Part shown: piece by piece, positions 28,638 through 37,870 of the stretch
Position numbering within the stretch: the stretch's first letter is position 1
Layout of the letters: each line of letters starts with the position of its first letter
NCBI GenBank assembly: GCA_942491935.1
Contig: CALOCZ010000013.1
Location: 1-64,000 of the forward strand
Length of the DNA: 64,000 nt
Reading direction: 5' to 3'
From: JAGTVG01 sp942491935
GTDB taxonomy: Bacteria; Bacteroidota; Bacteroidia; Cytophagales; Cyclobacteriaceae
Made by a program: the position numbers and the translations under genes
The notes under the pieces: generated by a model
The model's database searches: none
Seen by the model: the letters and a program-made list of their open reading frames with translations, nothing else
Told to the model about the DNA's origin: nothing

Positions 28638-29525
28638 TTATTCTTTTGCATTCTTTATCATCTCCTTAAATACCTTATCTTGCTCAATCATTGCCGCAAC
28701 TTTGTCGTCCGGATCGGTCCTGCATTCCAATAAGATCCAGCCTTCATAATCCATGCCAACCAGTAAGTTCATGAATTCCTGGTATGGATACGGCCCAATA
28801 TTTAATTCTCTAACGTGCACGGTTGATCCAAACCTGTCTTTAACAAGATTGAAATTGTATTCGAATCCCTCTCCCTGAAGATCAACATCATTGCAGTTCC
28901 AGCATACTCCAACATTAGGATGGTCGGCTACATCCATGATCTTCTTAATATTTGGCAATTCAGAGGTCCCGGGGCCATGAACCTCGAGACGGATCTCCTG
29001 TCCATAATCTGCGCCGAATTTTCCCAGTTCATTAAGTGATTCTCCGATTTGTTCAAGGGTTTTATCTTTTGATACACCTTCATGAAACTGATTGGGTTTT
29101 ACTTTGATCCCGCTAGCACCGATATCATGACATAAATTAATGTATTTCTTTGTGTCCTCGATCGACTTCTTGAGAACATCAGGATCAGGATTGTCATATT
29201 GGTAATTTGAGCCATAGCCAACGACTTCCACAGAACTATCCTCAAACCTTTTTTTGACTTCCGCTCGCTGGCTTGAATTAAGGCTGATCTCTACACCATG
29301 TGCATGCTCTGTTCGAAGTTCAACACCCAATAAGTTTGATTTTTCACAATTTGCAATAAGCGTAGGAAGATCCCAGTCCTTGCCCCACAGATAGGTAACA
29401 AGCCCCAGTTTCATTTTAGTTTTGCTTGCGGCGAAAAGATGGTTGCCCAAATTGAAAGGATTCAATGCAATTGCTGATGTTAGAAGACTTGATTGGGTCA
29501 GAAAATTTCTTCTGGAAGTACTCAT
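28638..29525 (-). CDS. Exported sugar phosphate isomerase/epimerase-like TIM barrel
   Basis: 295 aa with a Tat-like leader (STSRRNFLTQSS). The body is a xylose isomerase-like TIM barrel: LGLVTYLWGKDWDLPTLI, GVELRTEHAHGVEI, IRLEVHGPGTSELPN, VGVCWNCNDVD, VRELNIGPYPYQEF and ILLECRTDPDD supply the usual metal-binding His/Glu/Asp ladder. It may isomerise or epimerise sugars or ketosugar derivatives; substrate unknown. It is the middle gene of a likely operon, 49 bp after the amidohydrolase and 6 bp before PhoD. Confidence 0.85.
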   Translation of the reverse strand: MSTSRRNFLTQSSLLTSAIALNPFNLGNHLFAASKTKMKLGLVTYLWGKDWDLPTLIANCEKSNLLGVELRTEHAHGVEISLNSSQRAEVKKRFEDSSVEVVGYGSNYQYDNPDPDVLKKSIEDTKKYINLCHDIGASGIKVKPNQFHEGVSKDKTLEQIGESLNELGKFGADYGQEIRLEVHGPGTSELPNIKKIMDVADHPNVGVCWNCNDVDLQGEGFEYNFNLVKDRFGSTVHVRELNIGPYPYQEFMNLLVGMDYEGWILLECRTDPDDKVAAMIEQDKVFKEMIKNAKE

Positions 29526-29574
29526 AATTAAAAATTTTGGTCTTCTGCAATCTACAAAAAAATGTTAAAAGACC

Positions 29575-30666
29575 TTAATCCGGGAAAAGGCTTTTATCAA
29601 TACCTGGTATAATATTTATTGCGTTTTTGTAATACAGCTTTTTGAGCACTTCATCAGGAAGATTTAGGCCGTACATCTTCCAGAAAGCATGCCTTTTGCG
29701 ATAATAGTCAAAGTATTCATCTGTGGTTTCAAGTACCCTGAAATAAAAAGGGTATTCATCCGGAGCCCAGGAATCCTTGCCAAACATGATCCTGTCCTGG
29801 TATTTTATCAGAAAAGCACTGGCATTTCGTGGTTGTCGTCCCAATTCTGCCAGGACCGCTCCAATTTCGGAATACATATTTGGCATCGCATCCATCAATT
29901 CACTTAATTTTGACAGATTATTCCCGTACCAGCCGAGGTGTGCATTTATAAAATTTGTGCCGGGATGCTTTTTAAATACATTATGCTGTTCCTGAATGAT
30001 CTGTTCCCATGGAGCTGGATCTGTATCTGACCGTTTCCTGTTAGGTTTTTGCTTTAATTCCAGCCATCTTTCATTGTACTCGTCATGTGGCGCCCAGAAT
30101 GGAGCAGGATCAGCTGAATGGATAAGAACGGGTATACCTAATTCGCCACATTTAGACCAGATAGGATCGATCCTGGAATCATCTACGGGTACCCTGTTGC
30201 CTTTGTTATCCGTAACACTAAATCCCAGACTTTTATAGATCTTCAAACCTCTCGCTCCATTATTTACATCAGCTTCAAGTTGTCGTACGGCTTTCTCAGT
30301 CCAGCCTGCTTCCCCGATGCCGTTAAAATCAACGTTGGCGAAAACGATAAACCTGTTGGGGTAATTATTGTTGACGTTATCGATCATTTCCTTTAACCGA
30401 TCGCCATTCCCTCCACTCAGGTTGACCATAACGGCCATATTCATTTTATCCATTTCTGTGATTAACTCTTTAAGATCCATCGTGCCCATTCTCCAGTGGT
30501 GGCTGTGAACATCAATGAAGGGAAATCGTGATTCAGACAATATATTTTCCGGTACTACCAGGGTAGAAACAGGATTGTATTTTTCAAAATCCATGTTTTC
30601 TTCCTGTGCCAGAACCGCAGTTGAAAGAATAAGGATCAATTGAATTATAGTTATGTTTTTTCTCAT
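29575..30666 (-). CDS. Exported amidohydrolase-family protein
   Basis: 363 aa from ATG 30666 (M-R-K-N-I-T-I-I-Q), preferred over ATG 30681 because a possible Bacteroidota -7 element (TATATTTG, complement of 30686-30693) would leave no leader for the latter. A signal peptide ends TAVLAQ. The amidohydrolase-2 fold is indicated by FIDVHSHHWR near the N-terminus, NAHLGWYGNNLSKL, and a C-terminal MFGKDSWAPDEYPFYFRVLETTDE, which supplies the metal-activating Asp. The family performs metal-dependent hydrolysis or decarboxylation. A paralogue is at 47.7 kb and both end with a PDEVL-K-Y motif. First gene of the amidohydrolase/TIM barrel/PhoD set. Confidence 0.85.
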   Translation of the reverse strand: MRKNITIIQLILILSTAVLAQEENMDFEKYNPVSTLVVPENILSESRFPFIDVHSHHWRMGTMDLKELITEMDKMNMAVMVNLSGGNGDRLKEMIDNVNNNYPNRFIVFANVDFNGIGEAGWTEKAVRQLEADVNNGARGLKIYKSLGFSVTDNKGNRVPVDDSRIDPIWSKCGELGIPVLIHSADPAPFWAPHDEYNERWLELKQKPNRKRSDTDPAPWEQIIQEQHNVFKKHPGTNFINAHLGWYGNNLSKLSELMDAMPNMYSEIGAVLAELGRQPRNASAFLIKYQDRIMFGKDSWAPDEYPFYFRVLETTDEYFDYYRKRHAFWKMYGLNLPDEVLKKLYYKNAINIIPGIDKSLFPD

Positions 30667-30889
30667 AATATTAGTAGACAAGCTTCAAATATATACAAAG
30701 CGTGCAATCCTAGTAAAAAAACCATGAATTTCTTTTTGTATTGAAATGCCAGGAATTAACCTTGATAATGATTTGATCAAATATTTTTCCCCGGAATGAT
30801 TGTCATATTAAACTATAAAAGTCCATATTTTCGTTTTTGACTCTATTCCTATTTATTTTTGAATTATAAGGCAATTTTTTCATAAAAGT

Positions 30890-32032
30890 ATGATCAGAAA
30901 TATGAGTTTAATTTCAAAAATGAAAGCATTTAAATTTTTAATTTTTATTGTATTTATTGCATGCACTCCATCGAAAGATAGCAATATAAGTACGCGCTCT
31001 GAACCTATTGATAAAGAAGCCACATCACAAACTGAAGCCCTGTTCCGTAATTTAAGAACCATCAGTAATGAAGGGATATTGTTCGGGCATCAGGATGACC
31101 TCGCTTATGGGGTTTACTGGAAAGATGAGAGTGGCCGATCTTATGTCAAAGACGCCAGCGGATCATATCCAGCTGTTTTCGGATGGGATATAAGCAAACT
31201 CGGACAGCGATCGTTTAATATCGACTCCGTTGATTTCGGGAAAATGAAAGGATGGATTAAGCAGGCCTACCAACTGGGAGGCATTAACACCATCAGCTGG
31301 CATATGGACAATCCGGTAAGCAATGGTGATTCCTGGGACAATACACCTGCTGTTTATTCCATTTTACCTGGCGGTGAAAAACATGAGTGGTACAAAGAAA
31401 AACTTGATCTTTTTGTTCATTTTTTAAGCGATCTAAATGTCGATGGCGTTCAAATTCCAATAATTTTCAGACCGTTTCATGAGCATACTGGAAATTGGTT
31501 CTGGTGGGGTAGGGGTAATTGCACCAGCGAGGAATTTACAGCTTTATGGCAGTTTACTGTGAATTATCTGAAGGAAGAAAAGGATGTACATCATCTTTTA
31601 TATGCATATTCTACGGACCGCTTTAAATCTGAAGACGATTATCTTGACTTTTACCCGGGGGATGAATACGTTGATATACTTGGCTATGACGATTATCATT
31701 CTATAAAAACGAAGGAGCAGAGGCCGGAATTGATCAGGCAATTGAAAACTATTGTAAAATTAGCTGAGAACCGGGGTAAAGTTGCTGCATTATCGGAGTC
31801 CGGATATGAAACCATACCTGTAGAAGACTGGTGGACATCAGTGCTTTTGGAAGGATTGACATCAGATACTACAGCTCGCAAGATCGCATATTGTATGATA
31901 TGGAGGAATGCATGGCCCAATCATCATTACGCCCCTTTCGAAGGGCATCCAAGCGCTCCTGATTTTAAGAAATTTAAAGAAGACCCATTTATATTATTTG
32001 TTGATGAGGTCCCGATTGATATGTATAAGTAA
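30890..32032 (+). CDS. GH26 beta-mannanase-like lipoprotein
   Basis: 380 aa. A later ATG at 30920 (M-K-A-F-K-F-L-I-F) gives the best lipoprotein signal, with lipobox FIAC. The GH26 (beta/alpha)8 signatures are clear: GILFGHQDDLAYG, PAVFGWDISKL, the acid/base E198 in RPFHEHTGNWFWWG and the nucleophile E303 in ALSESGYE. The enzyme should hydrolyse beta-1,4-mannans at the cell surface or in the periplasm. It is 11 bp upstream of the mannobiose 2-epimerase gene, the classic order of the mannan catabolic route in which mannobiose is epimerised before phosphorolysis. No GH130 phosphorylase was found in this window. Confidence 0.92.
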   Translation: MIRNMSLISKMKAFKFLIFIVFIACTPSKDSNISTRSEPIDKEATSQTEALFRNLRTISNEGILFGHQDDLAYGVYWKDESGRSYVKDASGSYPAVFGWDISKLGQRSFNIDSVDFGKMKGWIKQAYQLGGINTISWHMDNPVSNGDSWDNTPAVYSILPGGEKHEWYKEKLDLFVHFLSDLNVDGVQIPIIFRPFHEHTGNWFWWGRGNCTSEEFTALWQFTVNYLKEEKDVHHLLYAYSTDRFKSEDDYLDFYPGDEYVDILGYDDYHSIKTKEQRPELIRQLKTIVKLAENRGKVAALSESGYETIPVEDWWTSVLLEGLTSDTTARKIAYCMIWRNAWPNHHYAPFEGHPSAPDFKKFKEDPFILFVDEVPIDMYK

Positions 32033-32043
32033 AATAATTCCGG

Positions 32044-33236
32044 ATGGATTCAAACTTGAAAGTTTTCCTTGGTGAATTGAATTCGGAGCTTACCGAAGGA
32101 ATCCTTCCTTATTGGATGACCAGGATGATTGACAATGAGAATGGTGGCTTCTATGGTCAAATTGATGGGAACAACCAACTCCATCCTGCTTCTCCTAAAG
32201 GAAGTGTATTGAATGCAAGAATTCTGTGGACTTTTTCTGCTGCCTACAACTATTACCATAAAAAGGAATACCTTGATATCGCCACCAGAGCTAATAGTTA
32301 TTGTATAAATAAATTCATTAATAGTGGGAACCAGGGAGTATACTGGTTGCTCGATCATTATGGGAATCCTCTTGAAAGCAAAAACCAGATCTATGCCCTT
32401 AGTTTTATGATATATGGTCTTAGTGAATATTATATTGCCACAAAAAATGAGCAATCCCTGGATTATGCGAAAATCTTATTTGAATCTATTGAAAGATATA
32501 GCTTTGATCCAGATCTGAATGGCTATTTTGAGGCTTTTGATGAGAACTGGATAATATTAGAAGATCTTAGGTTGAGTGAAAAAGATGCCAATGAGAAGAA
32601 AACCATGAATACTCATTTGCATATTCTGGAAGCCTATACCAATCTTTATCGGATCTGGAAAAATGAGAAGCTTAAGTTGCAATTAAAAAATCTAATTGAA
32701 GTATTTATAGATAAGATAATAGATCCCGACACTATGCATTTTCAATTGTTTTTTGACGATGATTGGAAACCAAAGGATAAAGAGATTTCCTTCGGTCATG
32801 ATATTGAAGGAAGTTGGCTGCTTCAGGAGGCTGCTGAGGTCCCTGGAAGATGAACAACTGATTAACGAAACCGGCAAATTGCCCTGAAGATGGTAGACGC
32901 GGTATACTCACATGGTTTCGATCAGGATGGAGGACTTGATTATGAACTAAAACTGATGGGACATTGGACTCTGATAAACATTGGTGGCCTCAGGCCGAAG
33001 CCATGGTTGGGCTGGTAAATGCCTATGGTATTAGTAAGGATTTTACTTATCTCAATCAGGCAATTCATAGCTGGCAATTCATCAAGGAAAGAATTATTGA
33101 TGAAAAAGATGGGGAATGGTATTTCAAAGTTGATAAAAAGGGCAATCCATATTTGGAAGAAGACAAGGCTGGAATCTGGAAATGCCCTTATCATAATGGC
33201 CGTGCCTGCCTCGAGATACTAAATCGACTAGGATAA
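32044..33236 (+). pseudogene. Mannobiose/cellobiose 2-epimerase, frameshifted
   Basis: Reading resumes across three 1-nt indels near 32838 (extra C in GGTCCCTGG), 32872 (missing base in the ACCGGCAA region) and 32949 (missing A in CTAAAACTG). Restored, the protein is about 395 aa with full AGE-family motifs: RILWTFSAAYNYY, KTMNTHLHILEAYTNLYRI, FGHDIEGSWLLQEA, KHWWPQAEAMVGLVNAY and CPYHNGRACLEI. No signal peptide, so it is cytoplasmic. It would convert imported mannobiose to mannosyl-glucose. The intact residue conservation on both sides suggests recent damage or a consensus error rather than long decay. It follows GH26 by 11 bp. Confidence 0.85.
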
Positions 33237-33319
33237 TTGTATTCTATTTGACTTTCATTCATACAAATTATTAATTTTATCCCAGTTAATATATATTCGC
33301 TATTGCTTGACTATCAAGA

Positions 33320-34582
33320 ATGAGACATTTAGCTTCACTTTTATTCTTCGTTTTAATTCTAATCTCCTGTGATTCGGTTAAGAATTATGACCCGCCAAGG
33401 GAGTTTCAAGATATTGAAAAAGACCTTCAGACAAAATTTATACTGGCTGAAAACAATTCTGTTATTGAATTGGAAACCGGAGATTTTATCTTCAACAAGA
33501 GTCTTATTCTGGAAGGGAAGGAGAATGTGACCATAAGAGGCAAAGGGATATTCAAAACTATTTTATCTTTCAAAAACCAGAAAGATGGTGCTGAAGGAAT
33601 AAGGATTGCAAATTGCAAGAATATAACACTGGAAGATTTCAGCATTGAGGATGCTGCAGGAGATAATATCAAAGTGACAGATACAGATGGAATTACCATT
33701 CGTAAAATAAAATCAGCCTGGACAGGAATTGTAAATGAAAAAAACGGAGCTTATGGTTTGTACCCGGTACTTTGCAGGAATGTACTGGTGGAAGAATGCG
33801 AAGTTTTGGGTGCAAGTGATGCAGGGATCTATGTAGGGCAATCTCATGATGTGATCATCAGGAAGAACAAAGTTTACTGGAATGTTGCCGGAATTGAAAG
33901 CGAAAATTCTGTCAATGTAAAAATTTATGGCAACAGGGCTTATGAAAATACGGGCGGTATCCTCGTATTTGACCTGCCAGGTTTGACTATGACCGGCGAA
34001 AATATTGAGGTCTATTCAAACGAAGTTTATAAAAACAATTTAAGAAATTTCGCCCCTCCGGGGAATATTGTGGGCATCGTTCCACCTGGAACCGGCATGC
34101 TTATTCTTGCCACACGTAAAGTGAACATTCATAAAAATCAGATTAAGGACAACAAAACGATTGGGATCGGGATTATTAGCTATGAACTTGTCGATATTAT
34201 ATCAGAGAATCCTGAAGGAACATTATCTGAAAGCGATAATGGATCAGGACAGAGAATTAACCGAAAATATGAACAGGATCTGAACTATGATCCCTACCCC
34301 GGGGATATCCGCATCCACGATAATCACCTGTCAAGCCGGTATTTGATCCCGGATTTAAGAAATCCTTTTGGGAAGATCTTCCTTTGGAAATTTGGGTTCA
34401 AACCACCTATGATTGCGTGGGATGGAATTAAACCGAAGGGTTATACTTTATCGGATGGGCGACTGAATCCAGCTTACCGGATCTGTGTAAACGAAGCTGA
34501 AGATGTTAAGCGTGTAATTCTTGATGTAGCGAATGATTTCAAAGGTCTGACTACTAATCCTGAAGCCCTATCCTGTGATTAG
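33320..34582 (+). CDS. Parallel beta-helix repeat lipoprotein
   Basis: 420 aa, lipobox LISC at about 14-17. Residues 40-300 are a right-handed parallel beta-helix with short strands spaced about 22 residues apart (VTIRGKGIFKTILSF, ITLEDFSIEDAAGDNIKV, VLVEECEVLGASDAGIYVG, VKIYGNRAYENTGGILV). I recall this as the TIGR03805 family, which regularly occurs as a gene pair with the TIGR03806/SO2930-type diheme protein. That partner follows here with an 8-bp overlap. Possible role is binding or cleavage of an extracellular polymer; no pectate-lyase catalytic residues are evident to me. Confidence 0.85.
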   Translation: MRHLASLLFFVLILISCDSVKNYDPPREFQDIEKDLQTKFILAENNSVIELETGDFIFNKSLILEGKENVTIRGKGIFKTILSFKNQKDGAEGIRIANCKNITLEDFSIEDAAGDNIKVTDTDGITIRKIKSAWTGIVNEKNGAYGLYPVLCRNVLVEECEVLGASDAGIYVGQSHDVIIRKNKVYWNVAGIESENSVNVKIYGNRAYENTGGILVFDLPGLTMTGENIEVYSNEVYKNNLRNFAPPGNIVGIVPPGTGMLILATRKVNIHKNQIKDNKTIGIGIISYELVDIISENPEGTLSESDNGSGQRINRKYEQDLNYDPYPGDIRIHDNHLSSRYLIPDLRNPFGKIFLWKFGFKPPMIAWDGIKPKGYTLSDGRLNPAYRICVNEAEDVKRVILDVANDFKGLTTNPEALSCD

Positions 34583-35675
34583 ATTTTCTCAAATAATTAT
34601 TACAATATTTCTATATCCGGGGGTATTTTTATCCTGCTGCTCCCCGGTTAAAGAACATAAACCTCAACAATTGGTCATTGAAAACAGTATGTATGGCATT
34701 ACCGAGAATGCTGCATACGGTAAAGTTGGGAAGTTGAAATTATCGGATTATGGCTTGTTTTATCTGCCATTAAAGGAGCTAAAACCCGCCAGGAAAATGA
34801 TGCTCTATGATCTTAACACCCCATTGTTTACAGATTATGCAAGCAAGAAAAGATATATTTTTATTCCTGATGGAAGTACTTCACAATACAACCCAACAGA
34901 ATCACTTGAGTTCCCGGAGGGGACAATACTGGTTAAAAACTTCTTCTACTCAGAACACCAGTTGGAAAAAGAAAGCATGAAGATCATTGAAACCCGTCTA
35001 TTGATCAGGGAAAAGGATAATTGGATTGCTTTAACTTATATTTGGAATGAGGAACAGACCGAGGCTTTCCTGGAAATAACCGGTGGCACGGTGCCTGTTC
35101 AACTCTCCGGAATGACCCAACCCTTTGAATACCGTGTGCCAACTATGTTACAGTGTAAAAGTTGCCATGAATTAAATGGAGAAATTGTTCCTATAGGACC
35201 AACAGTAAGGCAACTGAATAGAAATAACAACTATACTGAGGGAACTCAAAACCAGTTGAGGAAAATGATCGATCTTGGATGGCTCGCGGAATATGAGGAT
35301 CAAAATAATTGGTTGAAGGTTGCGAAATGGGATGATAAAGAAACTTTTTCTCTGGAAGACAGAGCCCGGGCTTATCTGGATATAAATTGTGGCCATTGTC
35401 ACCGACCCGGCGGACCTGGTAAAAACTCAGGGCTCGATTTAACAGTATTTGCTCCCAATGAACATAGTCTGGGGATAATGAAGGCCCCGGTGGCTGCAGG
35501 AGCTGGATCCGGAGGATTAAAATACGATATCGTTCCTGGAAAAGCTGACGAGTCTATATTGGTTTTTCGAATGATGTCAGTTAATCCTGGCATTATGATG
35601 CCTGAACTTGGAAGAAGCCTCATACATCAGGAAGGGATTGATTTAATTGAAGAATGGATTAGGTCACTTGATTAA
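34575..35675 (+). CDS. SO2930-family diheme c-type cytochrome
   Basis: 366 aa with a lipoprotein-like signal (FLSCC). Two heme-attachment motifs are present: CKSCH at 194-198 and CGHCH at 272-276. The middle region contains NTPLFTDYASKKRYIFIPDG and FPEGTILVKNFFY, typical of the family as I know it. A C-terminal MMPELG supplies a possible axial Met. The protein should be in the periplasm or at the surface and carry electrons or act with its beta-helix neighbour. The 8-bp overlap with the upstream gene implies coupled translation of the pair. Function of the pair is undescribed to my knowledge. Confidence 0.87.
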   Translation: MIRFSQIIITIFLYPGVFLSCCSPVKEHKPQQLVIENSMYGITENAAYGKVGKLKLSDYGLFYLPLKELKPARKMMLYDLNTPLFTDYASKKRYIFIPDGSTSQYNPTESLEFPEGTILVKNFFYSEHQLEKESMKIIETRLLIREKDNWIALTYIWNEEQTEAFLEITGGTVPVQLSGMTQPFEYRVPTMLQCKSCHELNGEIVPIGPTVRQLNRNNNYTEGTQNQLRKMIDLGWLAEYEDQNNWLKVAKWDDKETFSLEDRARAYLDINCGHCHRPGGPGKNSGLDLTVFAPNEHSLGIMKAPVAAGAGSGGLKYDIVPGKADESILVFRMMSVNPGIMMPELGRSLIHQEGIDLIEEWIRSLD

Positions 35676-35752
35676 TTCTTTGATTGCGTTTTTAATAAAA
35701 TAGAAAGTCAAACAAATAATGAATTGGCTGGTTAATAAAAAAAGTATTTAAA

Positions 35753-37237
35753 TTGGCAAAACCGGAAAAGGCAATTATTATAGGTTCAGGCATTGCAGGG
35801 ATATCCACCTCCATTAGACTCGCATTATTGGGATTAGATGTAACAGTCTATGAGGCTAATGATTATCCTGGTGGAAAGTTGACAGCCTTCGAAGAAAATG
35901 GATTCAGGTTTGATTCAGGGCCATCATTGTTCACCATGCCGGTACTTGTTGATGAACTATTTGAGATATCGGGACTAAATCCAAGAAATTACTTCAAATA
36001 CAAGGAAGTGGATACTACCTGTCATTATTTTTATAATGATGGTACCGTAATTAAAGCCTATGCTGATAAAGAAAAACTCAAAGAAGAAATTGATGGAAAA
36101 CTGCATGGGTACGGTGATGACGTCATTAAGTATCTTTCAGATAGTGCCGAAATATATGATAGAACTTCAGGAATTTTCCTTGAAAAAAGCCTGCATAGGT
36201 TAGGGAGCTATTTGTCCAGAGATACCTTAAAAGCGCTTGCCGGCATCAACTCACTGAATCTCAGATCCTCCATGGATAAGGTGAATAAAAAAAAGTTAGG
36301 CCATGAAAAACTGGTCCAACTATTTAACCGATATGCTACCTACAATGGCTCAAGCCCTTATCTAGCTCCAGGAATACTGACTTTAATACCCCATCTTGAA
36401 TTTAATCTAGGTACATTTTTTCCTGATGAAGGAATGCACTTAATCACAAGCAGCCTTGTAAAGCTGGCTGAATCACGGGGAGTGAAATTTAAATACAATT
36501 CAAACGTGGATAAGATCAATTTGGCCGGGAAAAAGGTTAAGGGAGTACAGGTCAATGATAAGCAAATAGAAGCAGATATTATTGTAAGCAATATGGATAT
36601 TGTGCCAACCTATAAACATTTGCTGCCGGAATTAAAACAACCCAGGCAGGTTCTGGAACAGGAAAGGTCAAGTTCAGCGATTATCTTTTATTGGGGCATT
36701 GATCGCCAATTTCCAGAACTTGATTTACATAATATTTTCTTCAGCCAGGATTATGAACAGGAGTTTAATTATATTTTCAAAGAACGTGATTTATTTGAAG
36801 ATCCTACGGTGTATGTACATGTGAGCTCGAAGTACTGTGAAGGTGATGCGCCACTGGGGAAGGAGAATTGGTTTGTAATGATCAATGCCCCCTACAATGT
36901 GGGTCAGGACTGGGATAGCCTTATAGAAATTTCCAGAACCAGGATAAAACGGAAACTTTCAGATATACTAGGATGTGATTTGAACAGTCTTATCGTAAGT
37001 GAATCTGTTCTGGAGCCAAGGACTATTGAGTCGAAAACCTCATCATTCAGGGGTTCTTTATACGGAGCCAGTTCAAACCATTGGTTGTCCGCTTTCATCC
37101 GACATCCTAATTTTCACAGAAGAATAAAAGGCCTTTATTTTTGTGGAGGGAGCGTGCATCCAGGTGGCGGTATTCCATTGTCTATCTTGTCGGGAAAAAT
37201 TGTTTCAGAATTGATTCAAAATGATTATAGGATATAA
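35753..37237 (+). CDS. crtD: CrtI/CrtD-type carotenoid desaturase
   Basis: 494 aa from TTG 35753, 77 bp after the cytochrome gene. The FAD-binding fold begins AIIIGSGIAGISTSIRLALLG, and the family C-terminal signature is FCGGSVHPGGGIPLSILSGK. CrtI (phytoene desaturase) and CrtD (1-hydroxycarotenoid 3,4-desaturase) are hard to separate by eye. I favour CrtD because the gene overlaps by 17 bp a CruF-like hydratase gene, the pairing used for saproxanthin/flexixanthin-type monocyclic carotenoids, and because no crtB or crtE is adjacent. CrtI remains possible. Confidence 0.75.
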   Translation: MAKPEKAIIIGSGIAGISTSIRLALLGLDVTVYEANDYPGGKLTAFEENGFRFDSGPSLFTMPVLVDELFEISGLNPRNYFKYKEVDTTCHYFYNDGTVIKAYADKEKLKEEIDGKLHGYGDDVIKYLSDSAEIYDRTSGIFLEKSLHRLGSYLSRDTLKALAGINSLNLRSSMDKVNKKKLGHEKLVQLFNRYATYNGSSPYLAPGILTLIPHLEFNLGTFFPDEGMHLITSSLVKLAESRGVKFKYNSNVDKINLAGKKVKGVQVNDKQIEADIIVSNMDIVPTYKHLLPELKQPRQVLEQERSSSAIIFYWGIDRQFPELDLHNIFFSQDYEQEFNYIFKERDLFEDPTVYVHVSSKYCEGDAPLGKENWFVMINAPYNVGQDWDSLIEISRTRIKRKLSDILGCDLNSLIVSESVLEPRTIESKTSSFRGSLYGASSNHWLSAFIRHPNFHRRIKGLYFCGGSVHPGGGIPLSILSGKIVSELIQNDYRI

Positions 37238-37862
37238 TAGAAACTTATATATTGGTTCGCTGGTATTCTTGATTATCATCTACACGGTAGGAGTGATCGG
37301 ATTAAATACAGAATTCAAGAATGAGATCGCAGCTCTGACGCCTTATACGCTGGTCTTGTCAGCAATTGTACTCTTACTTAATCATAGGGAATGGAACAGA
37401 TATTTCGTGATTTTCGTTGCTTTTGCTGCAATTTTAGGATACCTGATCGAACTAATAGGAATTGAATCGAAATTGATTTTTGGGACTTACAGTTACGGCA
37501 AAACGTTGGGCTATAAATTGTATGAAGTGCCCATAGTTATGGGATTAAACTGGTTTCTAATGGTATATTCTTGTGGCATGGTAGCTAATTTATTCAGATT
37601 TGGAGTGTTTATAAAGTCTATTGTTGGTGCTTTTCTAATGGTTATCCTCGATCTTTCCCTTGAACCTGTGGCTGTTAATCTCGATTTCTGGACATGGGAA
37701 AACGGAATTATCCCTATCCAAAATTATATAGCATGGTTTATTGTTGCCTTTGTTTTACTTATTTACTTTCATAAACTTGAATTAAAAAAAATGAATAGAA
37801 TTGCTGTTGGTTTATTTATAATTCAATATATTTTCTTTTTCATTTTATCTTATACATTATAA
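37221..37862 (+). CDS. cruF: CruF-like carotenoid 1',2'-hydratase
   Basis: 213 aa integral membrane protein with about six or seven hydrophobic segments (LVFLIIIYTVGVIGL, VLSAIVLLLNH, YFVIFVAFAAILGYLIELIG). The signatures ELIGIESKLIFGTYSYGKTLGYKLYEVPIVMGLNW and DLSLEPVAVNLDFWTWENG match the DUF422/CruF family as I know it. CruF adds water across the psi-end double bond of gamma-carotene-type intermediates. It starts inside the desaturase gene (17-bp overlap) and is followed 8 bp later by the cyclase gene. Confidence 0.83.
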   Translation: MIIGYNRNLYIGSLVFLIIIYTVGVIGLNTEFKNEIAALTPYTLVLSAIVLLLNHREWNRYFVIFVAFAAILGYLIELIGIESKLIFGTYSYGKTLGYKLYEVPIVMGLNWFLMVYSCGMVANLFRFGVFIKSIVGAFLMVILDLSLEPVAVNLDFWTWENGIIPIQNYIAWFIVAFVLLIYFHKLELKKMNRIAVGLFIIQYIFFFILSYTL

Positions 37863-37870
37863 CTATAGTC

